64,000 nucleotides of DNA, taken from contig DDTB01000030.1 in NCBI GenBank assembly GCA_002343985.1, positions 63,001-127,000 on the forward strand. The letters are read 5' to 3'. A program made the translations under genes and the position numbers. This DNA comes from Chitinophagaceae bacterium UBA2375. Its GTDB lineage: Bacteria > Bacteroidota > Bacteroidia > Chitinophagales > Chitinophagaceae. Position 1 is the first letter of the stretch, and the number at the start of each line of letters is the position of its first letter. The notes under the pieces are model-generated. The model was not told where the DNA came from. It was given only the letters and a program-made list of their open reading frames with translations, and searched no databases. This document shows positions 16,981 through 24,989 of this stretch, one piece after another.

Positions 16981-18114
16981 ATGCATTGGATTGAATTACT
17001 GCCAGACTGGCGACTGATATTGCTGATTGTTTTTTGCAGCATTGCTTTCATACAAATCTGTTACTACCTTTTTTTCTTTTTGCGACTGGCTTTGCACCGG
17101 CCTTCCCGGCGCGACAGTTCCCAAACACATGCCGTCAGTGTGGTTGTTTGCGCACGCGATGAAGCGGCCAACCTGGCGGTAAACCTGCCCGGCATTTTGG
17201 TGCAGGATTATCCCAGCACACATGAAGTGATTGTGGTGAATGACAATTCGTACGACGAAAGCAAATACATCCTCGAAGAATTGCACCGGGCATACCGGCA
17301 ACTGCATATTGTGGAACTTAGGCAGGAAGCCAAAATGATTCCGGGGAAAAAATTCCCATTGAGCGTGGGCGTTAAAACGGCTAAATACGAAATTCTTTTG
17401 CTAACGGACGCCGACTGCGTACCGGCCAGCGAACACTGGATCAGGAGCATGCAGGACGCATACGGCGACCAAACGGAAATTGTATTGGGCTATGGCGCTT
17501 TTCATAAAACGGCCGGTTTCCTCAACAAACTCATCCGCTGGGAAACTTTTCACACCGCCCTTCAATACCTGAGCTATGCACTCGCAAAGGTTCCGTACAT
17601 GGGCGTGGGCAGGAACCTTAGTTACAAGAAATCAGTTTTTTTCAGGCATAAGGGTTTCAGTTCGCATAACCATATCCCAGGCGGCGACGATGATTTGTTC
17701 ATCAATATGGCGGCGAATAAAAAAAATGCCGCGATCAATATCGCCCCTGAAAGTTTTACGCTCAGCAAACCCGCCGGCTCGTGGAAACAATGGATGAGCC
17801 AGAAACGCCGGCATTACAGTACAGGCAAGTATTACAAACCCCTGCACAAATTTCTGCTGGGATTGTATGCCGCCTCACATTTTTTACTATACCCATTGCT
17901 GATCGCGGCCTTGATATATACAGACTGGCGCATCGTATTATCGTTTTTTGGTTTCCGGTTTTTATTGCAGGCATTTGTTTTCTGGAAAACCATGCGCAAG
18001 CTGAATGAAAAAGATTTATTCCCGCTATTCCCTGTTTTCGACATATGGATGTTCCTCTATTACCTGATCTTTGCACCGGCCCTGGTGCGCAAACCCAGGG
18101 CTACCTGGAAATAA
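16981..18114 (+). CDS. Membrane glycosyltransferase, family 2
   Basis: A 377-residue processive-type GT2. An N-terminal membrane helix (RLILLIVFCSIAFIQICYYL) precedes the GT-A domain with VSVVVCARDEAANL, EVIVVNDNSYD, the metal-binding DxD in LLLTDADCVP, the acidic GGDDDLF, and SQKRRHYSTG in place of the QxxRW motif. Two or three C-terminal helices follow (LLYPLLIAALIY, FLLQAFVFW, MFLYYLIFAPALV). It probably adds sugar from a nucleotide sugar at the inner face of the inner membrane; the product is unknown. An in-frame ATG at 16945 lies upstream of the -7 box, so I use 16981. It is followed after 8 nt by rsmG. Confidence 0.85.
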   Translation: MHWIELLPDWRLILLIVFCSIAFIQICYYLFFFLRLALHRPSRRDSSQTHAVSVVVCARDEAANLAVNLPGILVQDYPSTHEVIVVNDNSYDESKYILEELHRAYRQLHIVELRQEAKMIPGKKFPLSVGVKTAKYEILLLTDADCVPASEHWIRSMQDAYGDQTEIVLGYGAFHKTAGFLNKLIRWETFHTALQYLSYALAKVPYMGVGRNLSYKKSVFFRHKGFSSHNHIPGGDDDLFINMAANKKNAAINIAPESFTLSKPAGSWKQWMSQKRRHYSTGKYYKPLHKFLLGLYAASHFLLYPLLIAALIYTDWRIVLSFFGFRFLLQAFVFWKTMRKLNEKDLFPLFPVFDIWMFLYYLIFAPALVRKPRATWK

Positions 18115-18122
18115 ATAGGCAC

Positions 18123-18785
18123 ATGGAACCAAGCCAAACATATCAAACCCCGGAAATCATCTGGAAATATTTCGCGGATTTTACAGAAAAGGAAAAAACG
18201 CAAATCAGTAAACTGTACACGTTATACCTCGACTGGAACAGCCGCATCAATGTGATCAGCCGGAAAGACATGGATAATTTTTATTTACACCATGTGCTGC
18301 ATTCGCTGGCGATCGCCGCTGCCTTTCAATTCAAAGCGGGCATGCAGGTGTTAGACCTCGGCTGCGGTGGTGGATTCCCCGGCATCCCTCTCGCTATACT
18401 TTTTCCCGAGACCTCGTTCCTGATGGTGGACAGCATCAATAAAAAACTGACAGTGGTTAAAGAAGTGGCGCAGGAACTTGGATTGACAAATATTGCAACA
18501 AGGCATAGCCGCGTGGAAGACATCAGGGATAAAAAATTTGACGCGGTGTTATCAAGGGCTGTGGCACCATTGAAAGACTTATGGACATGGAGCAAACCCC
18601 TGCTCAGAAAATATCAAACGGAAGATGAGCAAGTGCCGAATGGGTTGGTTTGCCTGAAGGGCGGGGACCTGGCGCAGGAAATTTTTGAGAGTGGTTGCAA
18701 ACCTTATGTATGGGACGTAGATACGTTTTTTCCCGAACCTTATTTCGCGGAGAAACACATCCTGTACCTGCCATTCCGGAAATAA
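18123..18785 (+). CDS. rsmG: 16S rRNA (guanine527-N7)-methyltransferase
   Basis: A 220-residue SAM-dependent enzyme methylating G527 of 16S rRNA. Visible: YLDWNSRINVISRKD, the SAM-binding QVLDLGCGGGFPGIPLAI, DSINKKLTVVKEVAQELGL, and FDAVLSRAVAPL. The start ATG at 18123 gives the family's usual N-terminus; the reading frame also extends upstream through the end of the glycosyltransferase gene, which is not credible. It lies 8 nt downstream of that gene and is probably co-transcribed. Loss of RsmG elsewhere gives low-level streptomycin resistance. Confidence 0.95.
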   Translation: MEPSQTYQTPEIIWKYFADFTEKEKTQISKLYTLYLDWNSRINVISRKDMDNFYLHHVLHSLAIAAAFQFKAGMQVLDLGCGGGFPGIPLAILFPETSFLMVDSINKKLTVVKEVAQELGLTNIATRHSRVEDIRDKKFDAVLSRAVAPLKDLWTWSKPLLRKYQTEDEQVPNGLVCLKGGDLAQEIFESGCKPYVWDVDTFFPEPYFAEKHILYLPFRK

Positions 18786-18838
18786 ACCCTACCTGTTTGA
18801 GGTATTGAAGCATTGGTTAAAAAAAAGAAGATTTGTAC

Positions 18839-19471
18839 ATGAGTATTTCTGTAGGCATAGTGGAAGATAACACCGACATCCTGATGGCGTTGGAGCAAAT
18901 CGTGGGCTTGTCTGACGAATTAAGCCTGAGTTGTTCCTGCACGAGCGGTGAAGAGGCTTTGGTTCGTTTGCCCGAGATAAAACCTGATGTGGTTTTGATG
19001 GACATCAATCTGGGCGGGATGAATGGCATTGAAGTGGTGAAAAGGCTTAAGCCCTTGTATCCTACCATTCAGTTTATGATGTGTACGATTTACGAAGAGG
19101 ATGAAAAAATATTTGAAGCGCTGAGCGCCGGTGCGAGCGGGTATATCACTAAAAACACGGCCCCCGGCAAGATGTTTGATGCCATTATGGAACTCTACCA
19201 GGGAGGAGCGCCTATGAGCAGCCAGATTGCCCGCAAAGTGGTTTCAGCTTTCTCCCATCGCACCAATGCCGCTTCTGAAGAAACACTGGAAGTGCTGTCA
19301 CGCCGTGAGGCGGAAATCCTGGAGATGCTCTCCAAAGGACTGGTGTATAAAGAAATCGCGGAAGCCCTTTCCATCAGTTCGGAAACGGTGCGCAAACACG
19401 TGTATAATATCTACAATAAACTTCACGTATCCAACCGGGTGGAAGCCGTCAATAAATATTTTGGCCGTTAA
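18839..19471 (+). CDS. Orphan NarL/LuxR-type response regulator
   Basis: A 210-residue two-domain regulator. The receiver domain (1-~125) starts SVGIVEDNTDIL with the acidic pocket, has the phospho-acceptor Asp in DVVLMDINLGG and the Lys in GYITKNTAPG. The C-terminal LuxR HTH (about 145-205) reads LSRREAEILEMLSKGLVYKEI then SISSETVRKHVYNIYNKL. It should bind DNA as a phosphorylation-dependent dimer. I start at ATG 18839; a TTG 6 nt earlier is possible but less likely. No sensor kinase gene is adjacent, so its input is unknown. Confidence 0.93.
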   Translation: MSISVGIVEDNTDILMALEQIVGLSDELSLSCSCTSGEEALVRLPEIKPDVVLMDINLGGMNGIEVVKRLKPLYPTIQFMMCTIYEEDEKIFEALSAGASGYITKNTAPGKMFDAIMELYQGGAPMSSQIARKVVSAFSHRTNAASEETLEVLSRREAEILEMLSKGLVYKEIAEALSISSETVRKHVYNIYNKLHVSNRVEAVNKYFGR

Positions 19472-19485
19472 CTGGTTTCGTGTCA

Positions 19486-21414
19486 TTACCACTCAAGTTC
19501 CAGCACATTATTCTTACGATCCACATCAGCCATGCGTTTGGTGGGGTCAATCTCCACTTTTTTCAGCTCAAGCAATTTATGTTTTACGCTCACGGTGTAA
19601 GTGGGATGCGTCCAAAACCAGGCCGGGTGTATCATCCAGAACTGGCCGGGCCTTTCGTTTCTTTTGGCGCCGAACATGATATCCAGCGGTACATGGTGCT
19701 TTTCCGTTGAGCCGTCCTTAAATTGTAATTCAAGATCAATGGGCATAGGCATTTGTCCTACCCTCTTCAGGCGGATATTCGCCATCTCCCCATCCTGCCA
19801 AAGGCTGTCGATGGCATAATTGATGGTTTTCGTGCCATATACCCAATACTCCTTATACCAGTCGAGTTTCATGTCACTAACGTTTTCGGCTATGCGCATA
19901 AAATCATTGGTATTCGGGTGGCGGAATTTCCACTGGTTATAATATTCGAGCAATACCTTATCGCGCAGCGGTGCGCCAATGATGTAACCAAGTTGCTCCA
20001 GGAAAACCTCCCCTTTTGAATATGAATTGATGCCATAGGCGAAATTGCTGTTATAATGGTCGCTGTGTGTGGTCAGGGGTTCCGCCAATCCGCTCTTCAC
20101 CAGGTTAAAATAACCTGCATAAGCGCCTGCATGGTCTTCGGGCAGGCTGTTGATCAGTTGCTTCAGGTTTTCGTTATCCGGCCTTTGTTTCAGGGCGTCA
20201 CGGTAATCGTCGAGCGATGAGCGTTTGTTGTAAAATTTGGATACCAGGTCTTCGGCGTAACTCGTGAAACCTTCATCCATCCAGGGGTACAGGCTTTCAT
20301 TGGTGGCCAGAACCATCTGGTACCAGTTGTGCATCCATTCGTGGAAAGCCGTGCCCAGGGAAGGGCTGGCAACAAGTGTAGCCATGGCATACTCCATACC
20401 GCCGTCGCCACCCTGGATGAATGAATACTGCGGATAAGGGTATTTGCCGAAATTCTTTTCGATAAAGGGCAGTACGGCGACAGCCGCGTCGGCTACTTTT
20501 TCCCAGGCGCTGTCGTTCTTCGCATTCCCTGGTTTATAATCATATATCACATGGATATCCGGCCCCCCCGGAATTTTCCGGGTGATATGCCTGTACTCCG
20601 GATCGGCGGCCCAAACGAAATCGTGGATTTTATCGCCCACAAACCTCCAGGTGCGTTTAGCCTTCACCGTTGGCTTCAGGTCTGTGCCCGGTTTATCATA
20701 TCCCCACCCTATCTCAGCGGCATTTTGCAGCATGCCCGTGGCGCCGATTTTGTAAGTGGGGTCAATCTGTATGCTGACATCAAAAGAACCGAACGGGCCA
20801 TAGAATTCGCGGGCGACATATGGTGTTGGATGCCATCCTTCCTCATCATAGGCGCAGATTTTAGGGTACCACTGGCTCATGCTGTAGCGTACGCCTGTTT
20901 GCGGGTTATCCCTTCCGCTGCGGCGGATCTGTAATGGCACCTGCGCTTCAAACTCCAGGTCGAAAACCACTTTAGATTTAGGCAGGATGGGTTTGCTGAG
21001 GTTGACTTCAAGTATGGTTTCCTTTTCCGTAAATGATTGCGGCACGCCGTTCAGTTTCACGGATTTAATTTTCTGGTAACCGATCTCTTCCGGTTTCAGG
21101 TTCAGTATCCTGTCTTTCACACGTCCATCCCAGTCGGGGCGTCCATTCACCTGCTGCTTACCCAATTCGCGGCTGCGGGCATCCATATTGCTGTTGGGCT
21201 GAAACGCGTTAAAGTACAGGTGAAAGAAAACCCTGTTGAGTTTATCGGGCGAATTATTGCTGTATTCCAGTTTTTGCTTGCCGGTAAAGCGATTGGTTTG
21301 CACATCCATATCGATCTGCATGCTATACTTCACCGCTTGTTGCCAGCGGGTTGTTTGAGCGTTTATCGACAGGAAAAAAATACTGGACAGGAGCAAAGAA
21401 AATACTTGTTTCAT
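19486..21414 (-). CDS. M1-family-like zinc metallopeptidase, exported
   Basis: A 642-residue exported protein (signal peptide MKQVFSLLLSSIFFLSINA, cleavage after NAQ likely). It has an aminopeptidase-N-type beta domain followed by a gluzincin core: GGDGGMEYAMATLV (equivalent of the GAMEN exopeptidase motif), HEWMHNWYQ (HExxH zinc site) and the third ligand Glu in WMDEGFTSYAED. M1 enzymes trim N-terminal residues from peptides; here it probably acts in the periplasm. The start at 21414 puts the signal peptide at the N-terminus; the frame is open 10 codons further up. Downstream of rsmI with a 201-nt gap. Confidence 0.92.
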   Translation of the reverse strand: MKQVFSLLLSSIFFLSINAQTTRWQQAVKYSMQIDMDVQTNRFTGKQKLEYSNNSPDKLNRVFFHLYFNAFQPNSNMDARSRELGKQQVNGRPDWDGRVKDRILNLKPEEIGYQKIKSVKLNGVPQSFTEKETILEVNLSKPILPKSKVVFDLEFEAQVPLQIRRSGRDNPQTGVRYSMSQWYPKICAYDEEGWHPTPYVAREFYGPFGSFDVSIQIDPTYKIGATGMLQNAAEIGWGYDKPGTDLKPTVKAKRTWRFVGDKIHDFVWAADPEYRHITRKIPGGPDIHVIYDYKPGNAKNDSAWEKVADAAVAVLPFIEKNFGKYPYPQYSFIQGGDGGMEYAMATLVASPSLGTAFHEWMHNWYQMVLATNESLYPWMDEGFTSYAEDLVSKFYNKRSSLDDYRDALKQRPDNENLKQLINSLPEDHAGAYAGYFNLVKSGLAEPLTTHSDHYNSNFAYGINSYSKGEVFLEQLGYIIGAPLRDKVLLEYYNQWKFRHPNTNDFMRIAENVSDMKLDWYKEYWVYGTKTINYAIDSLWQDGEMANIRLKRVGQMPMPIDLELQFKDGSTEKHHVPLDIMFGAKRNERPGQFWMIHPAWFWTHPTYTVSVKHKLLELKKVEIDPTKRMADVDRKNNVLELEW

Positions 21415-21615
21415 AATCTTGGGATTCGATGCCGAATGTAACATAATGGAGCGTTAAAGCTATCTAAAATTATGATAGGAAAATAAACGCGTTCGTTAAA
21501 AATGATATGTGGTCATTTGAATGTACATAACTGTGTTCTGTTTGTACAAAAGTGAAACTTCCTTTATCCAGGATTTGTGGAGTTTGTAAACAAATGCTGT
21601 GGTTGTCAAGAATCA

Positions 21616-22281
21616 TTACTCCTTTCCAGCAATTACGATCACGATTTCGCCTTTTACGCCTTTCTCCGCAAAATAATCGTGCACTTCCTGCAAGGTGCCC
21701 CTTTTATTCTCTTCAAATTTTTTGCTCAGCTCCCTGCTCACGGAACATCTTCTGCCGGGGCCAAAATATTCGATAAACTGTGCAAGGGTTTTCACCAGTC
21801 GCATAGGGCTTTCATAAAAGAGCATGGTGCGTTCTTCTCCGGCCAGTTGTTTCAACAAGGTCTGGCGCCCTTTCTTCAGGGGCAGGAACCCTTCAAAACA
21901 AAACCGGTTGGTGGGCAAGCCGCTGTTCACCAATGCGGGTACAAAAGCCGTAGCCCCGGGCAATGTCTCCACCCTGATTTCCTTTTCGATACAAGCCCTG
22001 ACCAGCAGGAAAGCAGGGTCGCTGATGCCGGGTGTGCCCGCGTCGGTAATCAAGGCCATGTTTTTGCCGGCCAGCATCTGCTCCACGAGGTGGCTGCTGA
22101 CGCGGTGTTCGTTGTGCTGGTGATATGGCGTCACCGGTTTTTGAATGCCGTAATGGTTGAGCAGGACGGATGACGTTCGGGTATCTTCGGCCAGGATGAG
22201 GTCAACGGCGCCAAGCACTTCCACAGAACGGTAACTCATGTCAGACAAATTGCCAATCGGGGAAGGTACAATGTACAGCAT
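21616..22281 (-). CDS. rsmI: 16S rRNA (cytidine1402-2'-O)-methyltransferase
   Basis: A 221-residue tetrapyrrole-methylase-fold enzyme that 2'-O-methylates C1402 in the decoding centre. Hallmarks: LYIVPSPIGNLSDMSYRS, LILAEDTRTSSVLL, MALITDAGTPGISDPAF and LPGATAFVPALVNSGLP, then FYESPMRLVKTL. At 221 residues it lacks the C-terminal extension found in the ~285-residue E. coli protein, as is common in Bacteroidota. It lies 65 nt downstream of purS. Confidence 0.94.
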   Translation of the reverse strand: MLYIVPSPIGNLSDMSYRSVEVLGAVDLILAEDTRTSSVLLNHYGIQKPVTPYHQHNEHRVSSHLVEQMLAGKNMALITDAGTPGISDPAFLLVRACIEKEIRVETLPGATAFVPALVNSGLPTNRFCFEGFLPLKKGRQTLLKQLAGEERTMLFYESPMRLVKTLAQFIEYFGPGRRCSVSRELSKKFEENKRGTLQEVHDYFAEKGVKGEIVIVIAGKE

Positions 22282-22346
22282 GGGCGATTGAATCGTGTAC
22301 GTATAACGGTTAGGCTTAAACGAAATAAAATAAATTACCCCGTTTA

Positions 22347-22595
22347 TCAGGAAAGGATGCTCACTTCAAACTGTTCCATCACCTGGTTTGCCAGCAGTTT
22401 GCGCGCGGCTTCCCTGGCAATCTCCAGCGCTTCTTCGGGATTAGAAGCTTCAACAGACAGGTCGATATGTTTACCGATGCGCACATCGGATACCGAACCC
22501 AGGCCGAGGTTCTTCAATCCACCCAGCACGGCTTTACCCTGCGGGTCGAGCAATTCCTTGAGGGGCATAATTTTTACCTGGGCTGTATATGTCAT
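22347..22595 (-). CDS. purS: Phosphoribosylformylglycinamidine synthase subunit PurS
   Basis: An 82-residue small protein that bridges PurL and PurQ in the FGAM synthase complex of purine synthesis. Seen: YTAQVKIMPLKELLDPQGKAV, LGSVSDVRIGKHIDL and a C-terminal helix EALEIAREAARKLLANQV. PurS is used by organisms with the split PurLQS enzyme, which would be expected here; purL and purQ are not in the window. It is 1 nt downstream of pssA, so the two are translationally close. Confidence 0.93.
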   Translation of the reverse strand: MTYTAQVKIMPLKELLDPQGKAVLGGLKNLGLGSVSDVRIGKHIDLSVEASNPEEALEIAREAARKLLANQVMEQFEVSILS

Positions 22596-22596
22596 A

Positions 22597-23355
22597 TTAC
22601 CTGTTTTTGAAGCCCAAAGATAACAGAATGTACAAGATAAAAATAACGGGCACAGACATCCATTTCAAAAATATGATGCACAGCAATGAGAGTGCCAGCA
22701 GTATGATTTTAGGTAAATTCCCGGCCAGCGATTTGTCTGTAAACTTCAATGCCATCAGGGGCAGGCGCGAAACCATCAGCCATGACAATACCAACACCAA
22801 TCCGTAGATAAACCATGTATTCAGCAGGATGCCATGTATCCATTCGGCTGATTCATTCCAGTAAATCAACGGCAGTGAAGCCACCAGTAAACCGGCCGCC
22901 GGTACAGGTACGCCTTTGAACCCGTACTGTTGTGAGGCGTCGAGGTTGAAACGGCCCAGCCTGTATGCCGCGGCGCATGCCAGTATGAAAACGGGCGCCA
23001 GCCAGAGTTGTGATACATGCAGCCCATCCTCCTGCGATGCATAAGAAAGCCTCAGGAACTGGTAAAGGATCATGGAGGGGGCAACGCCAAAGCTTACCAC
23101 ATCGGCCAGGGAATCGAGTTGTTTGCCAAGTTCCGAACTGGCATTAAACAAGCGGGCCACAAAGCCGTCGAGGAAATCCACCAGGCCAGCTATGCCGATA
23201 AACAAAGAGGCCAGCCAGATTTTTTCCGGGATATTGACCAGTTGTGTCCCTTCGAGGTCGTATTGAATGGCAATGCCATTTTGCAGGGTGGCCACAATGG
23301 CGAGGCAACCAAACAGGAGGTTCAGTAAAGTAAACAGGTTGGGGATTTGTTTCAT
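22597..23355 (-). CDS. pssA: CDP-diacylglycerol-serine O-phosphatidyltransferase
   Basis: A 252-residue integral membrane enzyme making phosphatidylserine from CDP-diacylglycerol and serine, the precursor of phosphatidylethanolamine. It carries the CDP-alcohol phosphotransferase signature DGFVARLFNASSELGKQLDSLAD (positions ~65-88; key residues DG, AR, G, D and D) followed by VVSFGVAPSM. About six to eight hydrophobic helices are visible (LLNLLFGCLAIVATL, LAPVFILACAAAYRL, FIYGLVLVLSWLMV, ILLALSLLCIIFL). It precedes purS by 1 nt. The start MKQIPNLFTLLNLL is typical. Confidence 0.94.
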   Translation of the reverse strand: MKQIPNLFTLLNLLFGCLAIVATLQNGIAIQYDLEGTQLVNIPEKIWLASLFIGIAGLVDFLDGFVARLFNASSELGKQLDSLADVVSFGVAPSMILYQFLRLSYASQEDGLHVSQLWLAPVFILACAAAYRLGRFNLDASQQYGFKGVPVPAAGLLVASLPLIYWNESAEWIHGILLNTWFIYGLVLVLSWLMVSRLPLMALKFTDKSLAGNLPKIILLALSLLCIIFLKWMSVPVIFILYILLSLGFKNR

Positions 23356-23402
23356 CGGTGCATGGATGGTTTATGCAAATGTCGGCCAAAATATGGAACA
23401 GG

Positions 23403-24692
23403 TCAGCGTTTCATGCAGGCCTCAATCTCTTCCACCGTAATCGGGATATTCTTCATGAGGTCTTTATTGCCGTTCCGGGTGATCCAGAAATTGTTCTCGA
23501 TGCGGATGCCCATTTTTTCTTCTTCAATATAAATACCCGGCTCCACTGTAAATACCATGCCCGCTTTAATGGGTTCGGTGCGGGTGCCCAGGTCATGTAC
23601 ATCGATGCCTAAGTGATGCGAAATACCATGATACAAATACTTGCGGTAGGCGCGGTTATCCGGGTCTTCGTTTTTGATATCCGATTTTTTCAACAACCCT
23701 ATTTTCTGGAAGACCACGGTAGCTTCATCACCCACTTTCTCCGTATAGTCTATGATGCTGATGCCGGGTTTAAGGATACTGGCCGCGTACTTGTGCAGGT
23801 GCAGGCAGGCGTTATACACTGTTTTCTGCCGGCGGGTGAATTTACCGCTGACAGGCACGGTGCGGGTGAGGTCGGCGCAATAGCGGCCGTATTCCGCGCC
23901 GAAATCCATCAATAACAATTCCCCTTCCCTGCATTCCTGGTTATTGCTGATATAATGCAGGATGCGGGCCCTGTCGCCGCTGGCGATGATCGAGCCATAA
24001 GCCGGACCGGTTGCGCGCTGCGACAAAAATGAATGAAAAATCTCCGCTTCAATTTCATACTCCATCACGCCGGGGCGTATGAATGAGAGCAACCTGCGAA
24101 AAGTATTGTCGGTGATGTCGATCGCTTTTTGCATCACGTCCACTTCAAGCGCCGATTTGATGGCGCGCAGTTCTTTCAGGATGGGCGCGCTGCGCTTATA
24201 TTGATGCAATGGGTACCGCTCCTTCATCATCGCCGCGTAGCGGTAATCGCGCACCGGAACGAGGTTGGCCTTGCGGTCGTTTTCATTGCTGTTGAGGTAG
24301 ATATTGGCGGCAAGATGTATCCAGGGTTGTAGAAGCCCCTCGAGTGAATCGAGCCAAACAATGGTATGTATACCCGAGATGGCCCTGGCTTCGTTTACAC
24401 GTAACCGGTAGCCGTCCCATTTTTCCTTAAGTTCGTTAGGCCGAACCAGCACCAGCACTTCGCGGTATTTGGGATCGGGGTTGTCGGGAAAAAGGATCAG
24501 CATGCTGTCTTCCTGTTCGATGCCCGTCAGCCAATAGAGGTCGGCATTCTGACGAAATGGATAGATGGCATCACCGTTGGTAGGCAACTCGTCGTTGCTG
24601 TTGAAAATGGCGATAGACTGTTTTTCCATCCGCTCCGCGAAACGTTTGCGGTTCTGGATGAAAATGTCGGGGTTAACAGGTAGATATTTCAT
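23403..24692 (-). CDS. pepP: Xaa-Pro aminopeptidase (M24B family)
   Basis: A 429-residue cytosolic aminopeptidase P-type enzyme that removes N-terminal residues preceding proline. The N-terminal creatinase-like domain (1-~165) includes DADLYWLTGIEQEDS-type sequence (here NADLYWLTG). The pita-bread domain supplies the metal ligands: DFGAEYGRYCADLTRTV (two Asp), HGISHHLGIDVHD (His), TVEPGIYIEEE (Glu) and GIRIENNF (Glu). It appears to be the first gene of the pepP-pssA-purS-rsmI run on the minus strand, with 47 nt before pssA. Confidence 0.92.
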   Translation of the reverse strand: MKYLPVNPDIFIQNRKRFAERMEKQSIAIFNSNDELPTNGDAIYPFRQNADLYWLTGIEQEDSMLILFPDNPDPKYREVLVLVRPNELKEKWDGYRLRVNEARAISGIHTIVWLDSLEGLLQPWIHLAANIYLNSNENDRKANLVPVRDYRYAAMMKERYPLHQYKRSAPILKELRAIKSALEVDVMQKAIDITDNTFRRLLSFIRPGVMEYEIEAEIFHSFLSQRATGPAYGSIIASGDRARILHYISNNQECREGELLLMDFGAEYGRYCADLTRTVPVSGKFTRRQKTVYNACLHLHKYAASILKPGISIIDYTEKVGDEATVVFQKIGLLKKSDIKNEDPDNRAYRKYLYHGISHHLGIDVHDLGTRTEPIKAGMVFTVEPGIYIEEEKMGIRIENNFWITRNGNKDLMKNIPITVEEIEACMKR

Positions 24693-24989
24693 GTCCTTTT
24701 TGGGAAATAAAGTGAAAAATGACTGATAATCAGGTAAAGATACCGTTCAATTGTTCAACCTGCCGCGAAATGCTGTTGAAAAAATGAATGAAAAATTCCT
24801 GAAATAAACATTGTTCAAAATTCCGGCAAAAAGGCTTTTTGGTTCTTAACAATTTCGTAATAAAGTAAATAAATTTCAACACATTTCGATTTCATTAAAT
24901 ATTATCTAAAAACAACCATGCATACAGGGATTCCTTTTAAAATAATGAAATACTAACTTTGTACCCTTAACCAAACTTATAGCATCAAC
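24693..24989. other. AT-rich divergent intergenic region between pepP and pckA
   Basis: 297 nt with no coding signal. It holds a perfect palindrome CAAAAAG-G-CTTTTTG at 24827-24841 and an exact -7 box for pckA at 24954-24961. On the pepP side a near-match (TATCTTTA on the minus strand, at about 24740) is the only promoter-like sequence. Confidence 0.6.
24954..24961 (+). promoter_or_regulatory. -7 promoter box of pckA
   Basis: TAACTTTG, an exact TAnnTTTG match 28 nt before the pckA start codon. The expected -33 TTG is absent; a TTTT lies at about 24936. Confidence 0.5.

Noticed and set aside
18833..18838. TTG as the start of the response regulator
   Set aside because: An ATG two codons later gives the normal N-terminus of the receiver domain.
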